Assembly: GCA_028284125.1 (NCBI GenBank)
Contig: JANQSI010000017.1
Span: 1-64,000 of the forward strand
Source: Cyclobacteriaceae bacterium
GTDB taxonomy: Bacteria; Bacteroidota; Bacteroidia; Cytophagales; Cyclobacteriaceae
DNA length: 64,000 nt
Direction: 5' to 3'
Position 1 is the first letter of the stretch. Every line of letters begins with the position of its first letter. Below are positions 1-8,018 of this stretch, piece after piece. The notes beneath the pieces are model-generated. The model did no database searches. It was given only the letters and a program-made list of their open reading frames with translations, and had not been told where the DNA came from. Both the position numbers and the translations under genes were made by a program.

Positions 1-31
1 CGTGCGCCTTCAGCCGCTCGGCCACCTCTCT
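1..31 (-). tRNA. tRNA-Ser, 5' part only
   Basis: Read on the minus strand, bases 31 to 1 give an acceptor strand followed by TGGCCGAG, a D-loop with GGCTGAAGGC, and GCACG opening the anticodon stem. This layout, with a long D-arm, is typical of class II tRNA-Ser; the GCACG start fits the GGA isoacceptor, but the anticodon lies outside the window. The gene is cut by the window edge. tRNA-Leu is less likely because its D-loop usually reads differently. Confidence 0.75.
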
Positions 32-133
32 AATCAGCCGCCTTTTTTGACGGGCTACAAATAAATGATGAAAATTACCTTTATGCAAGTTTTGAATTAA
101 TAGTAGGTCCTATATTCCAACTTTTGGTCATTT

Positions 134-1189
134 TCATGCATCCATTTCTCCGTTCATCGGAGAGGTTAGCTTCTTCTTTAACTCCTCACGATCTTTTTCG
201 CTCCCCAACAACAACATAAGTTTAGTTGCCGCAGCCTCAGTAGTAATGTCTCCACCACTCAAAACCCCTATTTCGTTCAACTTTTTACTTGTCTCATACC
301 TGCCTTGCATTACCTCTCCACCCAGGCACTGGCTCACATTCAACACAATAAGGCCTGCTTCTACAGCCTCTTGAAGGCAATTCAAAAACCATTCGGCTTT
401 CATTGTATTGCCTGATCCAAACGACTCCAGGACTAAGCCTTCAAGATTTTTAGCAAAAACCGTTCCCCTTACTGCACTTTCTGTGATTCCTGGAAAAATT
501 TTCAAAATGGTAACATTAGGATTGATATCGTAATTCACCCTTAATGAAGCATTCTTTTGATAAGGTTGAAGCGCGCTTTCATTAAACTCAATCATGATTC
601 CAGCTTCGGCCAGGTATGGATAATTTTCAGATTCAAATGCAGCAAACTGACTACTCCTGATCTTCTGAGATCGATTTCCTCTAAGCAAGATGAAATTAAA
701 ATAAATGCACACTTCACTTACTACAGGTTCATCATCAACAACCATTGAAGCAATTTCTAATGCAGTGATTAAGTTTTCTCTTGCATCGGAACGGACTGAT
801 CCAATGGGCATTTGAGCTCCTGTAAGGATCACGGGCTTGTTAAGTTCTTCTAGCATGAAGCTAAGCATAGATGCACTGTAGGCCATGGTATCGGTTCCGT
901 GAAGAATGACGAAACCGTCATATCGCTCATAATTATCCGATATAATAGTGCACAAATTTTTCCAATCCTCTATAGTGACGTTTGAGGAGTCAATTGGTGT
1001 TGGAAATGAAATGGCTGCCAACTGGATTCCTAACGATTTTAATTCAGGAATTTTCTCCACCACCTGACCGAAATCAAAGGGTGCAAGTGAACCCGATTCG
1101 TCTCTTACCATTCCGAAAGTTCCACCAGTATATATAATAAGAATCCTTCGGTCTCCCGATTCATTGATATTTACCACTTCGTATTTCAC
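134..1189 (-). CDS. ansA: type I (cytoplasmic) L-asparaginase
   Basis: Hydrolyses L-asparagine to aspartate and ammonia in the cytoplasm. The 351-residue length fits the family. The N-terminal IYTGGTFGM motif (residues 19-27) supplies the catalytic Thr21, and HGTDTMAY near residue 97 supplies the second Thr-Asp pair; TGAQMP follows near residue 124. No signal peptide is visible, which separates it from the periplasmic type II enzyme. The start is a GTG overlapping the stop of the upstream tatD-like gene (GTGA), so translation is probably coupled. It is the last gene of the seven-gene minus-strand operon. Identification is by motif and length. Confidence 0.93.
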   Translation of the reverse strand: MKYEVVNINESGDRRILIIYTGGTFGMVRDESGSLAPFDFGQVVEKIPELKSLGIQLAAISFPTPIDSSNVTIEDWKNLCTIISDNYERYDGFVILHGTDTMAYSASMLSFMLEELNKPVILTGAQMPIGSVRSDARENLITALEIASMVVDDEPVVSEVCIYFNFILLRGNRSQKIRSSQFAAFESENYPYLAEAGIMIEFNESALQPYQKNASLRVNYDINPNVTILKIFPGITESAVRGTVFAKNLEGLVLESFGSGNTMKAEWFLNCLQEAVEAGLIVLNVSQCLGGEVMQGRYETSKKLNEIGVLSGGDITTEAAATKLMLLLGSEKDREELKKKLTSPMNGEMDA

Positions 1190-1956
1190 GAGCGGAAAAA
1201 TAAGTCATTTGCATTTTTTGTCGTAAGCGCAGCTACTTCCTCGACTTGTAGGTTTAGAACTTCAGCGATTTTTGCTGTAACGAATTTTAGTTTGTAGGGC
1301 TCGTTTCGTTTTCCTCTTTCAGGTGCGGGTGATAAATAGGGACTATCCGTTTCAAGAATTAGCTTATTCGCATCTAATTCGGGAATTACTTTGTCAAGAC
1401 CTCCATTTTTGAATGTAGCTACTCCACCAATTCCCAGGTAAAATCCTAAGTCTGTAATCCTCTTTCCCTGCTCTACTGTTCCTGTAAAACAATGGAAGAC
1501 ACCTGTGAGGTTGGTGTTTTTAAAGTTTTCAACTAGTTCAATGGTTACATCAATCGTTTCTCGGCAATGAATAGCTACTGGTACATCATATTTTGTTGCT
1601 AATTCGCACTGTATATTGAATGCTTCTTTTTGCTGTTCCCAGAAGGTTTTATCCCAATACAAGTCAGTTCCTATTTCTCCAACTGCTATAAAATCTCTTT
1701 TAGATAACCAGTCTTCAACGATATGAAGGTGTGTTTCAAAATCCTCCTTAACCGAGCACGGGTGCAATCCCATCATTGGATAGCAGTAATCCGGGTACTT
1801 CTCTTCCAATCGTAGCATATCATCTATGGAATCTTTATCGATATTGGGTAGTAGGATCTTTTCTACTCCTTCATCGATGGCTCGCTTGATGACTTCATCT
1901 ACGTCTTCATGAAATTCTTCAAGAAAAATATGTGCGTGGGTATCTATCAATTTCAA
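1186..1956 (-). CDS. TatD family metal-dependent hydrolase (DNase)
   Basis: Predicted TIM-barrel metallohydrolase of the TatD/YcfH/YjjV group, whose members act as 3'-5' exonucleases. The 256-residue length is normal. Metal-ligand motifs are in order: DTHAHI (residues 5-10), GEIGTD in the middle, HCRET, HCFTG and ETDSPYLSP. Start is TTG, overlapping the stop of the upstream deacetylase gene as TTGA. No signal peptide, so cytoplasmic. Neighbours are the asparaginase downstream and the NodB-like deacetylase upstream; nothing in the context narrows its substrate. Confidence 0.92.
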   Translation of the reverse strand: MKLIDTHAHIFLEEFHEDVDEVIKRAIDEGVEKILLPNIDKDSIDDMLRLEEKYPDYCYPMMGLHPCSVKEDFETHLHIVEDWLSKRDFIAVGEIGTDLYWDKTFWEQQKEAFNIQCELATKYDVPVAIHCRETIDVTIELVENFKNTNLTGVFHCFTGTVEQGKRITDLGFYLGIGGVATFKNGGLDKVIPELDANKLILETDSPYLSPAPERGKRNEPYKLKFVTAKIAEVLNLQVEEVAALTTKNANDLFFRS

Positions 1957-2573
1957 AGTACTGCGAACTTATAATTTAATGACGACCAATGCGCCAGACA
2001 TTCAGGTAACATCTTCCTCAGGTTTTCAAAAGATTTTTCATTGTCATGAAAGACGATTATGCTTCCAGGTCTGGCTGCTTTCAATTTTCGAATGGATTTT
2101 GAAATGTTAAGTTTTTCTTTAAAATCTAATGCCAGGTGGCTCCACATAATTATTCGGAAATTTGACCGAAGTTGAAGAATTTGATTTCTCCTAATTCTCC
2201 CGTATGGCGGTCTGAAGAGTTTATTGGGTTGTTTCTGGATTTCGTTCACCACCTTATTGCATTTTTCAACACTCTTCCCATACGCATCATTGGATGTTTT
2301 CCATCCTTTTTCATGGTGATAGGTGTGGTTGGCCAATTTGTGTCCTCGGTTTATCGTTTCCTCCGCGATTTTCTTGAATTGATTTAGGCATTCACCAACA
2401 CAGAAAAAAGTTGCTTTTGCCTCGTAAGCATCGAGTTGTTCCAAAACCCAGGGCGTAATTTCGGGATGTGGTCCATCGTCAAACGTTAAATAGATTTCAC
2501 TCGAAGATTCTTTTTCCCAAGTAAGAGAAGGATAGATCTTCTTAAGAATACCCGGTGTTTGATTGGAAATCAT
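1953..2573 (-). CDS. polysaccharide deacetylase (NodB-like, CE4)
   Basis: Predicted carbohydrate esterase family 4 enzyme that removes N-acetyl groups from an amino-sugar polymer. The protein (206 residues) is little more than the NodB domain. LTFDDGPHPE near residue 29 contains the catalytic base and first metal Asp, NHTYHH near residue 82 the two metal His residues, and RPPYGR near residue 121 the third motif. HDNE late in the protein may be the fifth motif. No signal peptide is seen, unusual for a wall-active deacetylase, so the substrate may be a cytoplasmic or lipid-linked sugar. ATGA overlap with the upstream SpoIIE gene. Its link to the glycosyltransferase of the operon is inference. 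Confidence 0.88.
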   Translation of the reverse strand: MISNQTPGILKKIYPSLTWEKESSSEIYLTFDDGPHPEITPWVLEQLDAYEAKATFFCVGECLNQFKKIAEETINRGHKLANHTYHHEKGWKTSNDAYGKSVEKCNKVVNEIQKQPNKLFRPPYGRIRRNQILQLRSNFRIIMWSHLALDFKEKLNISKSIRKLKAARPGSIIVFHDNEKSFENLRKMLPECLAHWSSLNYKFAVL

Positions 2574-3760
2574 TGGTTTTGAACACGGCAGGAAAGCATC
2601 GTGATGTCATCGTTGAATTTTCTATTTCCTTTGAATTCAACCAGGTCATCTAGTATTCGGTTATGTAACCCATGAAGGCTACCCAATTGTTCTTTTATGA
2701 TTGCTTCCAATCGTTCAAATTCAAAGGCTTCATCTTCTTCACTAAAAGTCTCAGTCAAGCCATCTGTGTAAGCGAAAATGAAAAATTCAGTTAGGTCTTT
2801 GATGGTTTCTGTTTTTATAAAGGGTAGCGGATCAAACATTCCGAGCACTGTCGTTCCTTCATTCAAAAGCGTAATTTCATCGTTGTTAATCAAAACGATT
2901 TCATTATGACCACAATTGATGTATTCAAGCTCTTTAGTTGTATAGTCGTAGATGGCGGCAAAAAAAGTAATGAAGTTTTCAGCATTTCCACTTCGGAAAG
3001 TGGTGAGGTTAAGTTCGTTTATTATTTGCTCCAAATTGATTGAATGTCGCACCAACGTTCTTAGTGATGCCTGAAAGTTCGACATCAGAAGAGCGGCAGG
3101 GACTCCTTTTCCTGAAACATCAGCAATACAGATCAAGAACCTGTCTTTATCAATAGGAATGTAATCGTAATAATCTCCTCCTACATCTTGGTGAGGTAAA
3201 TAGAATGCTTCGATCTGTAGGCGTTCTGCCATTGGAAGCTGCTTGGGAAACAGGAAGTTTTGAACTTTTTTGGCAATCTCAAGTTCTCGATGATAGGCCT
3301 CTTGCTCCATTTGCTTCCTGGCAAATTTCTTGTTTTCGATTGCCACAAGAATGAGGTTCGTCAAGGCATTCAAAAATCTATTCTCCACAACAGACTCTTC
3401 TCCGGTAGAAATAAATACAACCGCTAATAGTTTTCCTTTGTGGTATACAGGAAACACTTGCTGAAACTGGCCTTCGAATTTATCAGATGCATCGAGATTC
3501 TCCAATTCTTTCAAATCAAGAAACTCAGGATCCAAACCAACATCCTCACAGGACTCATCAGTTCCAAAATGAACCCGGCATGTCCAATCTCCGTCAAGGT
3601 CCGTGAATAGCGCCAGCTTCTGAATCTTAAGGTCAGCAAGCAGTGTGAACTTATAAATTTTCAATAAGTCCTCTTCCGACAAATTATTGTTAATTGCCTG
3701 CGTCACCTCCAGCAGTGCATTGAGCTGAAGATCCTTTAAATCAAGGGTAGTATTATTCAT
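2570..3760 (-). CDS. GAF-like domain plus SpoIIE/PP2C serine phosphatase
   Basis: Predicted soluble signalling phosphatase of 396 residues. Residues about 10-150 look like a GAF-type sensor fold, followed by a short coiled linker rich in Lys, Glu and Arg. Residues about 185-395 are a SpoIIE-type PP2C domain with DVGGDYYDY, IADVSGKGVPAALLMSNF, INCGHNE, YTDGLTE and a final DDITMLSCR, which hold the metal-binding Asp residues. Such proteins (RsbU, RsbP type) normally dephosphorylate an anti-sigma antagonist, but no STAS or HATPase partner is next to it. Start ATG overlaps the upstream stop (ATGA), so it is translationally coupled. Confidence 0.9.
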   Translation of the reverse strand: MNNTTLDLKDLQLNALLEVTQAINNNLSEEDLLKIYKFTLLADLKIQKLALFTDLDGDWTCRVHFGTDESCEDVGLDPEFLDLKELENLDASDKFEGQFQQVFPVYHKGKLLAVVFISTGEESVVENRFLNALTNLILVAIENKKFARKQMEQEAYHRELEIAKKVQNFLFPKQLPMAERLQIEAFYLPHQDVGGDYYDYIPIDKDRFLICIADVSGKGVPAALLMSNFQASLRTLVRHSINLEQIINELNLTTFRSGNAENFITFFAAIYDYTTKELEYINCGHNEIVLINNDEITLLNEGTTVLGMFDPLPFIKTETIKDLTEFFIFAYTDGLTETFSEEDEAFEFERLEAIIKEQLGSLHGLHNRILDDLVEFKGNRKFNDDITMLSCRVQNQ

Positions 3761-4005
3761 TGCCTGTTATGCGCTAAGAGTCCCTTTTTCGAAGCGAGAT
3801 AGTAATATGACTTGAAGTTACTGATTAAATCAAAATCATCTAATTCTTTATCGGAATTTTCATAGATCCTAATCCATCCTTTTGAGGCAAGTGAAATCAA
3901 TGTCTTTTGGATTTGCTCTTCCTCGAAATCAATATTCGAACTCAATTCTTCATAGGAAATGACGAAATAGAGTTCGTCCAGAAGATCATACTCCATTTCA
4001 TCCAT
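3757..4005 (-). CDS. small acidic protein, possible winged-helix fold
   Basis: Hypothetical protein of 82 residues from the ATG at 4005. A longer reading from a TTG at 4035 adds ten residues but runs further into the glycosyltransferase. The ATG is preferred: it is preceded by a purine-rich stretch and overlaps the upstream stop as ATGGATGA. The sequence is acidic. A helix, a second helix with QIQKTLISLASKGW, and a following strand resemble a winged-helix core. Wedged between the glycosyltransferase and SpoIIE phosphatase genes, it may be a small regulator of the operon, but no function can be assigned. Confidence 0.7.
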   Translation of the reverse strand: MDEMEYDLLDELYFVISYEELSSNIDFEEEQIQKTLISLASKGWIRIYENSDKELDDFDLISNFKSYYYLASKKGLLAHNRQ

Positions 4006-5104
4006 ACTTTCTTCCTTTCCATGTATATCCGCCAAATATCGATTGCAAACCCATGATCAGTACATGAAATGGATAGAGAATCTGGAGAAGTAATAGTGGT
4101 CTAAACACACTTTTATGATTCAAAAAATTGCTCACCTGTTTCAATAATAGGTAGTTGGTCAGTAATCTAGAAGTGAAAATCACACCCAGAAAAATGAAAG
4201 GGAAATAACCAAAAATCGTGCCTCCGATGGCAATTATGAAAAGTAAATAATCAATAAAAAGCAGAACAGCGGTTAACCTTAATTTCCAATTTTTGTTGTA
4301 TTTCCATTTACTTATCCAACGAGACCGTTGATTTCTAAACTTCTCGAACGTCGGTTGCGTCGTGGTTTTCACCGTTCCGTGTGTGGATTTTAAAAACCTT
4401 CCGGATCGCGGATATTTCTTGATGATGTCATATAAAAGGAACTCATCATCTCCAGAAGGTATCTGAATGTTTCCTTGATAACCACCTACTTCTTCAAAAG
4501 CTTCTTTTCTAAAAGCCAAGTTTGCACCACTGCACATGCTGGGATTATTGGAAGCAAGCGTAACTCCACCAAAAGCGATTAGACCAGCAAACTCTGCCAT
4601 TTGCATTTTAGCGAACATACCTTGACCTTCCAAGGCTACAGGCCCGGCAACAATCTGCGTTTCTGGTGAAAAAGCGTAGGCATAGGCTTCAATCCATTTT
4701 TCATCGATCCTGCAATCTGCATCTGTAGTGAGAATGACGTCATGTTTGGAAGCCTCAATTCCTTTAGTCAACGCATTCTTCTTACCATGAATGGTTGGAT
4801 TTTCAAGACTTAATATTTGTAAGTCTAAACTGGTATTTTCGCTGATTTCTAGCGCAATCTTTTTGGTGTGATCGGTAGAGAAATCATCAACTACGATAAC
4901 TTCAAACTGATTTTTATCAAACGACTGATTTTCGAGATCACTTAGAACATTTTTGATGTTTTCTTCTTCATTCCTAACCGGAATAACTACAGAAAATGTA
5001 GTTTTTTTTCCATCTCCATAGAGTTTGATTCTTGACCATTTCCAGGATAAGATCAGAAAGAAAAACACATGGCCCAACGAAAAAATGCCGATCACCAGAA
5101 TCAT
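3998..5104 (-). CDS. membrane-anchored family 2 glycosyltransferase
   Basis: Predicted inverting GT-A transferase using a nucleotide sugar. A hydrophobic helix covers residues 1-20, the catalytic domain starts at VVIPVRNEEENI near residue 40, DDFSTDH and TTDADCRI (DxD-like) follow, and a Q-x-x-R-W motif (QRSRWISK) appears before two to three C-terminal membrane helices. This is the processive-GT2 layout of hyaluronan/cellulose-synthase-like enzymes, although 368 residues is short. It starts 20 nt downstream of the LPG-synthase-like gene. With the NodB deacetylase in the same operon it may build or modify an amino-sugar polymer or glycolipid; that pathway is inference. Confidence 0.88.
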   Translation of the reverse strand: MILVIGIFSLGHVFFFLILSWKWSRIKLYGDGKKTTFSVVIPVRNEEENIKNVLSDLENQSFDKNQFEVIVVDDFSTDHTKKIALEISENTSLDLQILSLENPTIHGKKNALTKGIEASKHDVILTTDADCRIDEKWIEAYAYAFSPETQIVAGPVALEGQGMFAKMQMAEFAGLIAFGGVTLASNNPSMCSGANLAFRKEAFEEVGGYQGNIQIPSGDDEFLLYDIIKKYPRSGRFLKSTHGTVKTTTQPTFEKFRNQRSRWISKWKYNKNWKLRLTAVLLFIDYLLFIIAIGGTIFGYFPFIFLGVIFTSRLLTNYLLLKQVSNFLNHKSVFRPLLLLQILYPFHVLIMGLQSIFGGYTWKGRKYG

Positions 5105-5124
5105 CAGGCAATGTTATGTGAATC

Positions 5125-6033
5125 CTATGAATTATGTGCTTTTAATTTCCAAAGCAACATGGCCCCAATGATTGAAGGAATGGCAGTATTTAAGATCCAG
5201 AGAATAAAAACAGGACAAACGATAGATCCTAAATTCTCAACCAGACCCTGAAAGAAAATCAGTGCGGACGACTCTCTTAATCCAAGACCTCCAAGGAGAG
5301 ATGGGATAGAAGTTCTTACAAAAAAGATCCATCCAATTCCCGCTGATAGTATTGGAATGGTAAGGTCTGGATTGAAGAATTTTAGAAGAATGATGAATTG
5401 CAGAAAGAAGACCAAATAGCGGCCTATTGAAATAAATAATATCTTCCCTAGTGTTCGATTTTCCAATTCTCCGAAGTAAGAAGTAAACTTCTTAGGAATA
5501 GCTCTGTAACTGGCAGCAGCAACCAAGAGGACAAGTACTAGCGAACCTAACAAATAGGACCAGTTGAATTGATCTTTCAGGAAAACAGATGTTCCATAAA
5601 CTCCCAGGATGAGTGTCATGAGTAGCATGATAGTCCGATTCAATAAAATTGCTGAAGTTGTTCCTAGTCGATCTTTTTTTGAAATAACTCTTGCTACAAA
5701 ATCTCCAGCGGTGAATGGCAAGATCCAATTCATAGTTAATCCACCTAAGACGTCTATAGATGCCTGTTTGAATGAAATTTCTTCAGTTACCTCAACAGAG
5801 ATTTTCCATCTGAAAATCTCTGAATACCAGTTTAAAATCATCAAAAGGATTTGAAATAGAAGAACGGGTACTAAGTACTTAGGAATTTCAAGTTCTTCGA
5901 AAGAAATACTTCTATTCTGAAATTGGTCATACAAGAAATAAAAACAGAGAAGTGTTATTAGCGTTTTCAGGCCAATCCAAAACCACTTCTTCGTTTTACT
6001 CATTTCTATTGAAGTGTTGTTCTTAACTTGCAT
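5125..6033 (-). CDS. LPG synthase TM-region/flippase-like membrane protein
   Basis: Integral membrane protein of 302 residues with about seven to eight hydrophobic helices. It matches the lysylphosphatidylglycerol synthase transmembrane-region family (UPF0104): TMNWILPFTAGDFVARVI near residue 107 and PSLLGGLGLRESSAL near residue 255 are its usual conserved signatures. These proteins act in lipid or glycolipid handling; the catalytic GNAT domain of MprF is absent. First gene of the operon. The ATG at 6033 leaves only two bases to the divergent GTG of ruvC; a second ATG at 6003 would leave 32. The neighbouring GT2 enzyme suggests a lipid-linked sugar role, by inference. Confidence 0.83.
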   Translation of the reverse strand: MQVKNNTSIEMSKTKKWFWIGLKTLITLLCFYFLYDQFQNRSISFEELEIPKYLVPVLLFQILLMILNWYSEIFRWKISVEVTEEISFKQASIDVLGGLTMNWILPFTAGDFVARVISKKDRLGTTSAILLNRTIMLLMTLILGVYGTSVFLKDQFNWSYLLGSLVLVLLVAAASYRAIPKKFTSYFGELENRTLGKILFISIGRYLVFFLQFIILLKFFNPDLTIPILSAGIGWIFFVRTSIPSLLGGLGLRESSALIFFQGLVENLGSIVCPVFILWILNTAIPSIIGAMLLWKLKAHNS

Positions 6034-6035
6034 AT

Positions 6036-6593
6036 GTGACCAAAAAAGAGAACATCATTTTGGGGATAGATCCAGGCACGAATGTAATGGGTTATGGTCT
6101 GATCAAGTGCGCCGGGCAACAAATGACACTCATTCAATTTGGTGTCATCCATCTTTCCAAATACAAAAATCACGAGGTGAAGCTCCAAAAAATATTTGAT
6201 CGTGTATCTGCCTTAATTGAAGAATACATTCCAGATGAAGTCGCATTAGAATCACCATTTTTTGGGAAAGATGTTCAAGCTATGCTAAAACTTGGACGAG
6301 CTCAAGGAGTGGCAATGGCCGCTGCATTGAGTAAAGAAATACCAATCAATGAATACGCACCTAGAAAAGTGAAACAGGCAGTTACGGGAAATGGAAATGC
6401 GAGTAAAGAGCAAGTAGCAGCGATGATTAAAAATCTCTTGAAATTTGATGGAGACCCCAAGCTTCATGATGCGACAGATGCGCTTGCAGTCGCAGTTTGT
6501 CACAACTTCTCTTTTCGTCTCAATCTTGGAGGTCGTACTAGTGGTTCGAGCTGGAAATCATTTATTTCTGAAAATCCTAAGCGGATTAAGTAA
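6036..6593 (+). CDS. ruvC: Holliday junction resolvase RuvC
   Basis: Endonuclease that resolves four-way DNA junctions made during recombination, acting with RuvAB. The 185-residue length is right. IDPGTNVMGYG (catalytic Asp12), VALESPFFGKD (Glu near 72) and HDATDALAVAVCH (two C-terminal Asp residues) give the full RNase H-fold active site. Start is GTG, two bases from the divergent ATG of the membrane protein gene. ruvA and ruvB are not adjacent, which is common in this phylum. A short serine-rich tail follows the domain. Confidence 0.96.
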   Translation: MTKKENIILGIDPGTNVMGYGLIKCAGQQMTLIQFGVIHLSKYKNHEVKLQKIFDRVSALIEEYIPDEVALESPFFGKDVQAMLKLGRAQGVAMAAALSKEIPINEYAPRKVKQAVTGNGNASKEQVAAMIKNLLKFDGDPKLHDATDALAVAVCHNFSFRLNLGGRTSGSSWKSFISENPKRIK

Positions 6594-6655
6594 TGAATGT
6601 GGATTATCAGCTATGGCATGCAATCATTTTAGACGTCAACTAACCGATTTAAACA

Positions 6656-6666
6656 AACAAATTGTT
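6656..6666. promoter_or_regulatory. candidate HigA operator palindrome
   Basis: AACAA-A-TTGTT is an 11-bp perfect palindrome, 52 bases before the higB start. It overlaps a possible -33 TTG whose matching -7 would be TACCTTCG near 6690, a one-mismatch fit to TAnnTTTG with 23-base spacing. Toxin-antitoxin operons are commonly autorepressed through such sites. The assignment is inference from position and symmetry. Confidence 0.35.
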
Positions 6667-6717
6667 CCCATTTTGGTAACTTTTTATTACCTTCGATGTA
6701 GTATTGAGAAAGGTTAA

Positions 6718-7011
6718 ATGAGAGTAATTGCCAAAAAGGCACTTCGCGAATTCTGGGAAATACATGCTGATGCTGAAGAACAATTGAAAACTTGGTACAA
6801 AGAAGCATCAAAAGCTTCATGGAAAAATCCTACAGACATTAAAGGCGAATATGCAAAAGCAAGCATTCTCAAAGGAGGTCGAGTTGTATTTGATATATGC
6901 GGAAGTAAATACCGATTGGTGGTTGATATAAACTACTTAAGACAGTGGGTATTTATCAGGTTTGTAGGGACTCACTCTGATTATGATAAGATTGATGCTA
7001 ACACCATTTAA
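6718..7011 (+). CDS. higB: HigB-type toxin (mRNA interferase)
   Basis: Predicted RelE-superfamily toxin of 97 residues that would cleave mRNA on translating ribosomes. It matches the HigB_toxin family: an N-terminal Lys/Arg/Trp-rich helical part with LREFWEIHADAEEQL, a central GGRVVFDICGSKYRLVVDI beta segment, and a C-terminal WVFIRFVGTHSDYDKID tail characteristic of the family. It is followed after two bases by the HTH antitoxin gene, the toxin-first order typical of higBA. No terminator separates it from ruvC, but a 124-base gap suggests its own promoter. Confidence 0.9.
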   Translation: MRVIAKKALREFWEIHADAEEQLKTWYKEASKASWKNPTDIKGEYAKASILKGGRVVFDICGSKYRLVVDINYLRQWVFIRFVGTHSDYDKIDANTI

Positions 7012-7013
7012 TT

Positions 7014-7370
7014 ATGAACATTAAAGCGATAAAAACAGAGGCTGACTACAATCGATCATTAAAGAGACTCGAAAAAATATTTCATGCTCCGGCAAGTTCT
7101 AAAGAAGGAGATGAAGCCGAGGTACTTTCTATATTAATAGAAAAATATGAAGATGAGCATTATCCAATTGAAGCTCCCGACCCAATTGAGGCAATCAAAT
7201 TCAGAATGGAGCAAATGAATATGAAGAAAAAGGATTTGGCCGAAATAATTGGATATAAGAGTCGAGTCACAGAAATCTTGACCCGCAAGCGCAAATTGAC
7301 CCTCAAAATGATTCGAAGTTTACATGAGGAGTTGAAAATTCCTTATGAGTCCTTACTGGCAGAGTATTAA
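7014..7370 (+). CDS. higA: HigA-type HTH antitoxin
   Basis: Antitoxin partner of the preceding HigB, 118 residues. The N-terminal 60 residues are acidic, with EAEVLSILIEKYEDEHYPIE, and resemble the toxin-binding part of this HigA class. Residues about 62-115 form an XRE/Cro-type helix-turn-helix with MKKKDLAEIIGYKSRVTEIL as helices 2-3. It would neutralise HigB and repress the operon through the upstream palindrome. The gene starts two bases after higB, so the pair is co-transcribed. Confidence 0.9.
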   Translation: MNIKAIKTEADYNRSLKRLEKIFHAPASSKEGDEAEVLSILIEKYEDEHYPIEAPDPIEAIKFRMEQMNMKKKDLAEIIGYKSRVTEILTRKRKLTLKMIRSLHEELKIPYESLLAEY

Positions 7371-7473
7371 AAATAGGCACACTATATCCTAAGCTCACCC
7401 GAATAACACCACTAATAGATAATGATGGAGTGGCATCTTTGATTACAGGTGCCGGAATAAATCAAGAAGACAA

Positions 7474-8013
7474 TTGCAGGACTACATTGAAATAGCTCAT
7501 AAAAATGGAATAACACTCCATAGCGAGGGTAAATGTCAATTTTGCGGAGCACACACCACTCGCGGAATCCATGAATGCATTGAGATTTTTAATCTAGGAT
7601 TCCAAGTCATTGATTTCTCTAATCCTGACAATCATACTTATCGGTTTTTCATTGTAGATGCTCATACGTTGCAACATCCTGAAATACATGGAAGATGGAG
7701 CAATCACTTTCATCTTACCAGGCTCCATTTGATTTTCAAGTATGAAGTGAAATGGTCCTACAAATTATCACCAAAACTTAGCTGTCATTTAAACAGGTAC
7801 AAGCTTAAGAAGCAAGACGAACGATTAACACCACCTGAATTGCTAAAAAGAGGAAGCATTACCTCAACAGATATTCAAAAGAGCTCGAGCGATGAGGCTG
7901 GCTGCAAGGATTTAATAGAAAAGTGGGCAAAGGTTGTTTATGAAGCATGGAGCGACAGCCATCAAATAATAGATAATATTGCAAAGTCATTTTATGATCA
8001 TTTCCGCCGGTAA
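7474..8013 (+). CDS. DUF5946-like protein
   Basis: Hypothetical protein of 179 residues, cytoplasmic. CQFCGA near residue 21 gives a CxxC pair, and the central DAHTLQHPEIHG followed by SNHFHLTRLH resembles the DUF5946 family as I recall it; clustered His and Cys residues suggest metal binding. The start is uncertain: the only in-frame start is TTG at 7474, and the reading frame is open back to about 7426. The 103 bases after higA contain nothing recognisable. It sits in the accessory stretch between ruvC and the Asp-box locus; no function is known to me. Confidence 0.65.
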   Translation: MQDYIEIAHKNGITLHSEGKCQFCGAHTTRGIHECIEIFNLGFQVIDFSNPDNHTYRFFIVDAHTLQHPEIHGRWSNHFHLTRLHLIFKYEVKWSYKLSPKLSCHLNRYKLKKQDERLTPPELLKRGSITSTDIQKSSSDEAGCKDLIEKWAKVVYEAWSDSHQIIDNIAKSFYDHFRR

Positions 8014-8018
8014 CGAGT

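Noticed and set aside
6718-7370. phage or plasmid marker
   Set aside because: Toxin-antitoxin genes are also common on chromosomes; no integrase, attachment site or replication gene is near.
7371-7473. gene remnant or tRNA fragment after higA
   Set aside because: No tRNA fold and no similarity that I can recognise; short open frames there are not supported.
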